DNA from: Azadirachta indica
Lineage: Eukaryota; Streptophyta; Magnoliopsida; Sapindales; Meliaceae
DNA length: 64,000 nucleotides
Direction: 5' to 3'
NCBI GenBank assembly: GCA_022749755.1
Contig: CM040440.1
Span: 13,999,269 to 14,063,268, forward strand
Part shown: positions 61,848-64,000 of the stretch, one piece after another
Layout of the letters: every line of letters starts with the position of its first letter
Position numbering within the stretch: the first letter of the stretch is position 1
Notes under the pieces: model-generated
The model's input: the letters and a program-made list of their open reading frames with translations, nothing else
The model's database searches: none
Told to the model about the DNA's origin: nothing
Made by a program: the position numbers and the translations under genes

Positions 61848-62501
61848 GTCCTAGGTAGGGATGGCAATGGGGCAGGGTAGGGGTGGGGAGGCATGCCCCA
61901 TTCCCCACCCTGTTTTCTATTTTAACCTCCATTCCCTGTCCCATTCCCTACTAAATTTAATGGGATGGAGATCGAGAATCCCCGCACGGGGAACGAGTTC
62001 CCCATCCCCAGATAAATTCCCCATTTTATATTATTTTTATAAATTAATTTTAATAATATAATAATTTAATTAACATAAATAAAATATTATTAATATAATA
62101 TTGAAAACACAATATAGGATCTTTTTAATTTTTAATCTTTTACTTTTTATTTGTACATTCTATTTTTTATAACATTAATTCATGACTCCATATTTTTTTT
62201 TTATATTAATTACATTTAATTATAATATATAATTTTAAAAAAATTATAATATAAAATTATATTTACATATATAAAGTTCAATTTATAAATTATAATATAT
62301 TTATATTATGTTTTATTGGAGAATTGGGTGGGGCTGGGGTGGGGAGAAGTAAACTAATCCCTGTCCTATTAATAAATTGGAGATTAATTTCTTCTCGTTC
62401 CCCGCCCCATTCCCCGAAATTTATCTAAATTCTCCTTCATTGGGGGTAGATCCCTGCAGGTTTGGGGCCCCGTGGGAAATTTTGCCATCCCTAGTCCTAG
62501 G
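61848..62501 (+). mobile_element. Complete non-autonomous hAT-type element with 8-bp TSD
   Basis: The element spans 61856-62493 (638 bp). Terminal inverted repeats TAGGGATGGCAA and TTGCCATCCCTA are perfect over 12 bp. Perfect 8-bp target duplications GTCCTAGG flank it at 61848-61855 and 62494-62501. The end sequence and 8-bp duplication are typical of the hAT superfamily. The ends are GC-rich and the core AT-rich. It carries two quadruplex-type motifs (61869-61888 and 62326-62344). No transposase. Intact ends suggest a recent insertion. Confidence 0.9.
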
Positions 62502-62962
62502 TGCTTCGCTTCATATCAATACCCCCATAGAGACTTGGGGCCTCATTTGAACAAATTTAATCAGCATCTTTATTAGGATTCTCTAATGGAATTCACATCT
62601 TGAATACTCCTTCCCTAAGACGCACTGCTAGCTATCTTGCATTGCCTTTCCTTTTAAATTGTTTTGGTTTCTGTTAATCTAGTCTGCCTTCTTATCACTT
62701 TGTAGGCTCATTCTCAAATGCAAAAATGTCTATTATAAAAGCCTTTATACCATTGAATGCTGATGAAGGAATTAATTGTCATATGTTCCTGATTAAACCG
62801 ATTTGACCTAGCTTATTGGCAAATCATGGTGACCAATGTATTGCTTTGAGTTCTTTGAAACTTGGGCTTCTCTTTCTGATGATTGAGATTATGATACTGA
62901 ATATTTCTATGGCAATTATTGTGTTCTCTGTAGATTGTCAAATTTAGGGCTGTAGAGCTTTG

Positions 62963-63288
62963 CTTGTTATCTTTAACATGCATAAATTGGCACAGTGAGG
63001 CCCGCCAAGCCCCAGCTTGTGTTTTAGGCAGTCTTCCTCATCCCACCATGAGCATAACTTTGTTTCATATGTGTGTCTGAATTGGGCTGTCAAATAGTTA
63101 TTCATATTCTAACCTGATTCTTTTCCTTGTTATCTTTAACATGCATAAATTGGCACAGTGAGGCCCGCCAAGCCCCAGCTTGTGTTTTAGGCAGTCTTCC
63201 TCATCCCACCATGAGCATAACTTTGTTTCATATGTGTGTCTGAATTGGGCTGTCAAATAGTTATTCATATTCTAACCTGATTCTTTTC
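62963..63288 (+). repeat. Perfect 163-bp tandem duplication
   Basis: Two adjacent copies of a 163-bp unit starting CTTGTTATCTTTAACATGC and ending CCTGATTCTTTTC show no differences by eye. This suggests a very recent duplication or an assembly artefact. It lies in bL35m intron 3. Confidence 0.95.
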
Positions 63289-64000
63289 CTATGAGATATT
63301 TGTTTTGGATGCTTACATGCTCAAGCAGGCATGCATGTTATAGAAGTATAGACAAGAAAATCCACTAAAAAATTTTAGCTATGTCCTAAAGCAACCTGAA
63401 TTGCACTGTGTTGAAGTCTTGCTTTGACTTTTCCTTAGTCTTATTGTTCTATTCTTAAATCCTCAATATGCAGAGGAAAGGGTGGATTGATGACCTTGCA
63501 GCTCATTATTTGCAATTGGCTTTGGCTGTGATTGGTATCTTATGATAATTTAGCTAACATGGAATCAATTTTAATTCTTTCAATGAATTTTTGCTTATGG
63601 TTTCTTCTCAAGGAAAAAAAAAATTGCTTATTATTAATTATTCTCATTAATATTACGCAAGAATCTTTCTTTGGCTTGATATAAATATTTAGAATGCCAT
63701 TACGTGATGCTGTGTCATTCTATGTACGCGTGTGCTACATACTGCCCAGTATGTATGGTGTTGGTGCGGGCAACCATGAAGACATTAGGGCTCATAAGGT
63801 TCTTAAAAGTTTGAGGCCTTGCTTTTTAATCAAGGCACATCAACTTGTTCTCCAAGCAGAAAGTCATGCCCCATCTTCTTAGGCCTTCACGGTGTCATTG
63901 TATGAGAGAGATGTTGGGCATCCATCAGCAAAGGTTTGGAAATGTGTCTGAAATTGGAGACTTTCGGAAATAGTTCTCTTTTCTGTCTCCTTTTACTTTT

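Larger units (their letters stand above)
60021..64000 (+). other. Long third intron of bL35m (runs past the window)
   Basis: No L35-like terminal exon or other coding exon is recognisable. It contains a complete hAT-type element (61848-62501) and a perfect 163-bp tandem duplication (62963-63288). If the gene is intact, the intron exceeds 3.9 kb, far longer than introns 1 and 2. Confidence 0.6.

Noticed and set aside
1..64000. CRISPR arrays, bacterial operons, viral insertions, rRNA or organelle genome segments
   Set aside because: None seen; the gene structure is that of a plant nuclear genome and no viral-type reading frame was recognised.

Overview
The window is nuclear DNA of a flowering plant, most likely a eudicot. 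It is AT-rich. It holds six protein-coding genes that are heavily split by GT-AG introns, and it includes chloroplast-targeted Calvin-cycle and photorespiration proteins, wide gene-poor stretches and several non-autonomous DNA transposons. It is scaffolded assembly: a run of exactly 100 N lies at 4738-4837. I cannot name the species from sequence alone.

Layout. 1-5258: AT-rich DNA whose two ends are near-identical inverted copies (1-420 and 4838-5258), the right one starting exactly at the N gap. 6554-13119 (+): an OSCA1/CSC1-like osmosensitive Ca2+ channel gene, complete in content but carrying three single-base homopolymer frameshifts plus one intron-phase mismatch. 13837-16870 (-): a 4-coumarate-CoA-ligase-like adenylate-forming enzyme, convergent with OSCA, whose last codons look shifted by one base so that a peroxisomal SRL tail is lost. 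16.9-27.8 kb: gene-empty, with duplications and a Mutator-like MITE. 28091-33703 (+): PLGG1, the plastid glycolate/glycerate transporter. 37544-40588 (-): phosphoribulokinase (PRK), convergent with PLGG1. 40.7-45.5 kb: AT-rich repeats and foldback elements. 45528-52087 (-): a SCAMP of the secretory system. 52.1-59.1 kb: minisatellite and transposon remnants. 59114 onward (+): the 5' part of a nuclear gene for mitochondrial ribosomal protein bL35m; its last exon lies outside the window.

Functionally, PRK regenerates ribulose-1,5-bisphosphate, and PLGG1 exports the glycolate made when Rubisco oxygenates that substrate and re-imports glycerate. From memory of Arabidopsis gene numbering, SCAMP, PRK, PLGG1 and an OSCA1 member are At1g32050, At1g32060, At1g32080 and At1g32090, so this window keeps an ancient gene order. 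The 4CL-like gene is added here and the Arabidopsis At1g32070 (NSI acetyltransferase) position is empty.

I rebuilt all exon structures by hand from splice sites, reading phase and protein similarity. I found no convincing undescribed system. The most useful observations are the clustered homopolymer frameshifts, the inverted repeat at the gap, an 18-bp MYB-type palindrome and an overlapping upstream ORF at PLGG1, and three kinds of DNA transposon with intact target-site duplications.
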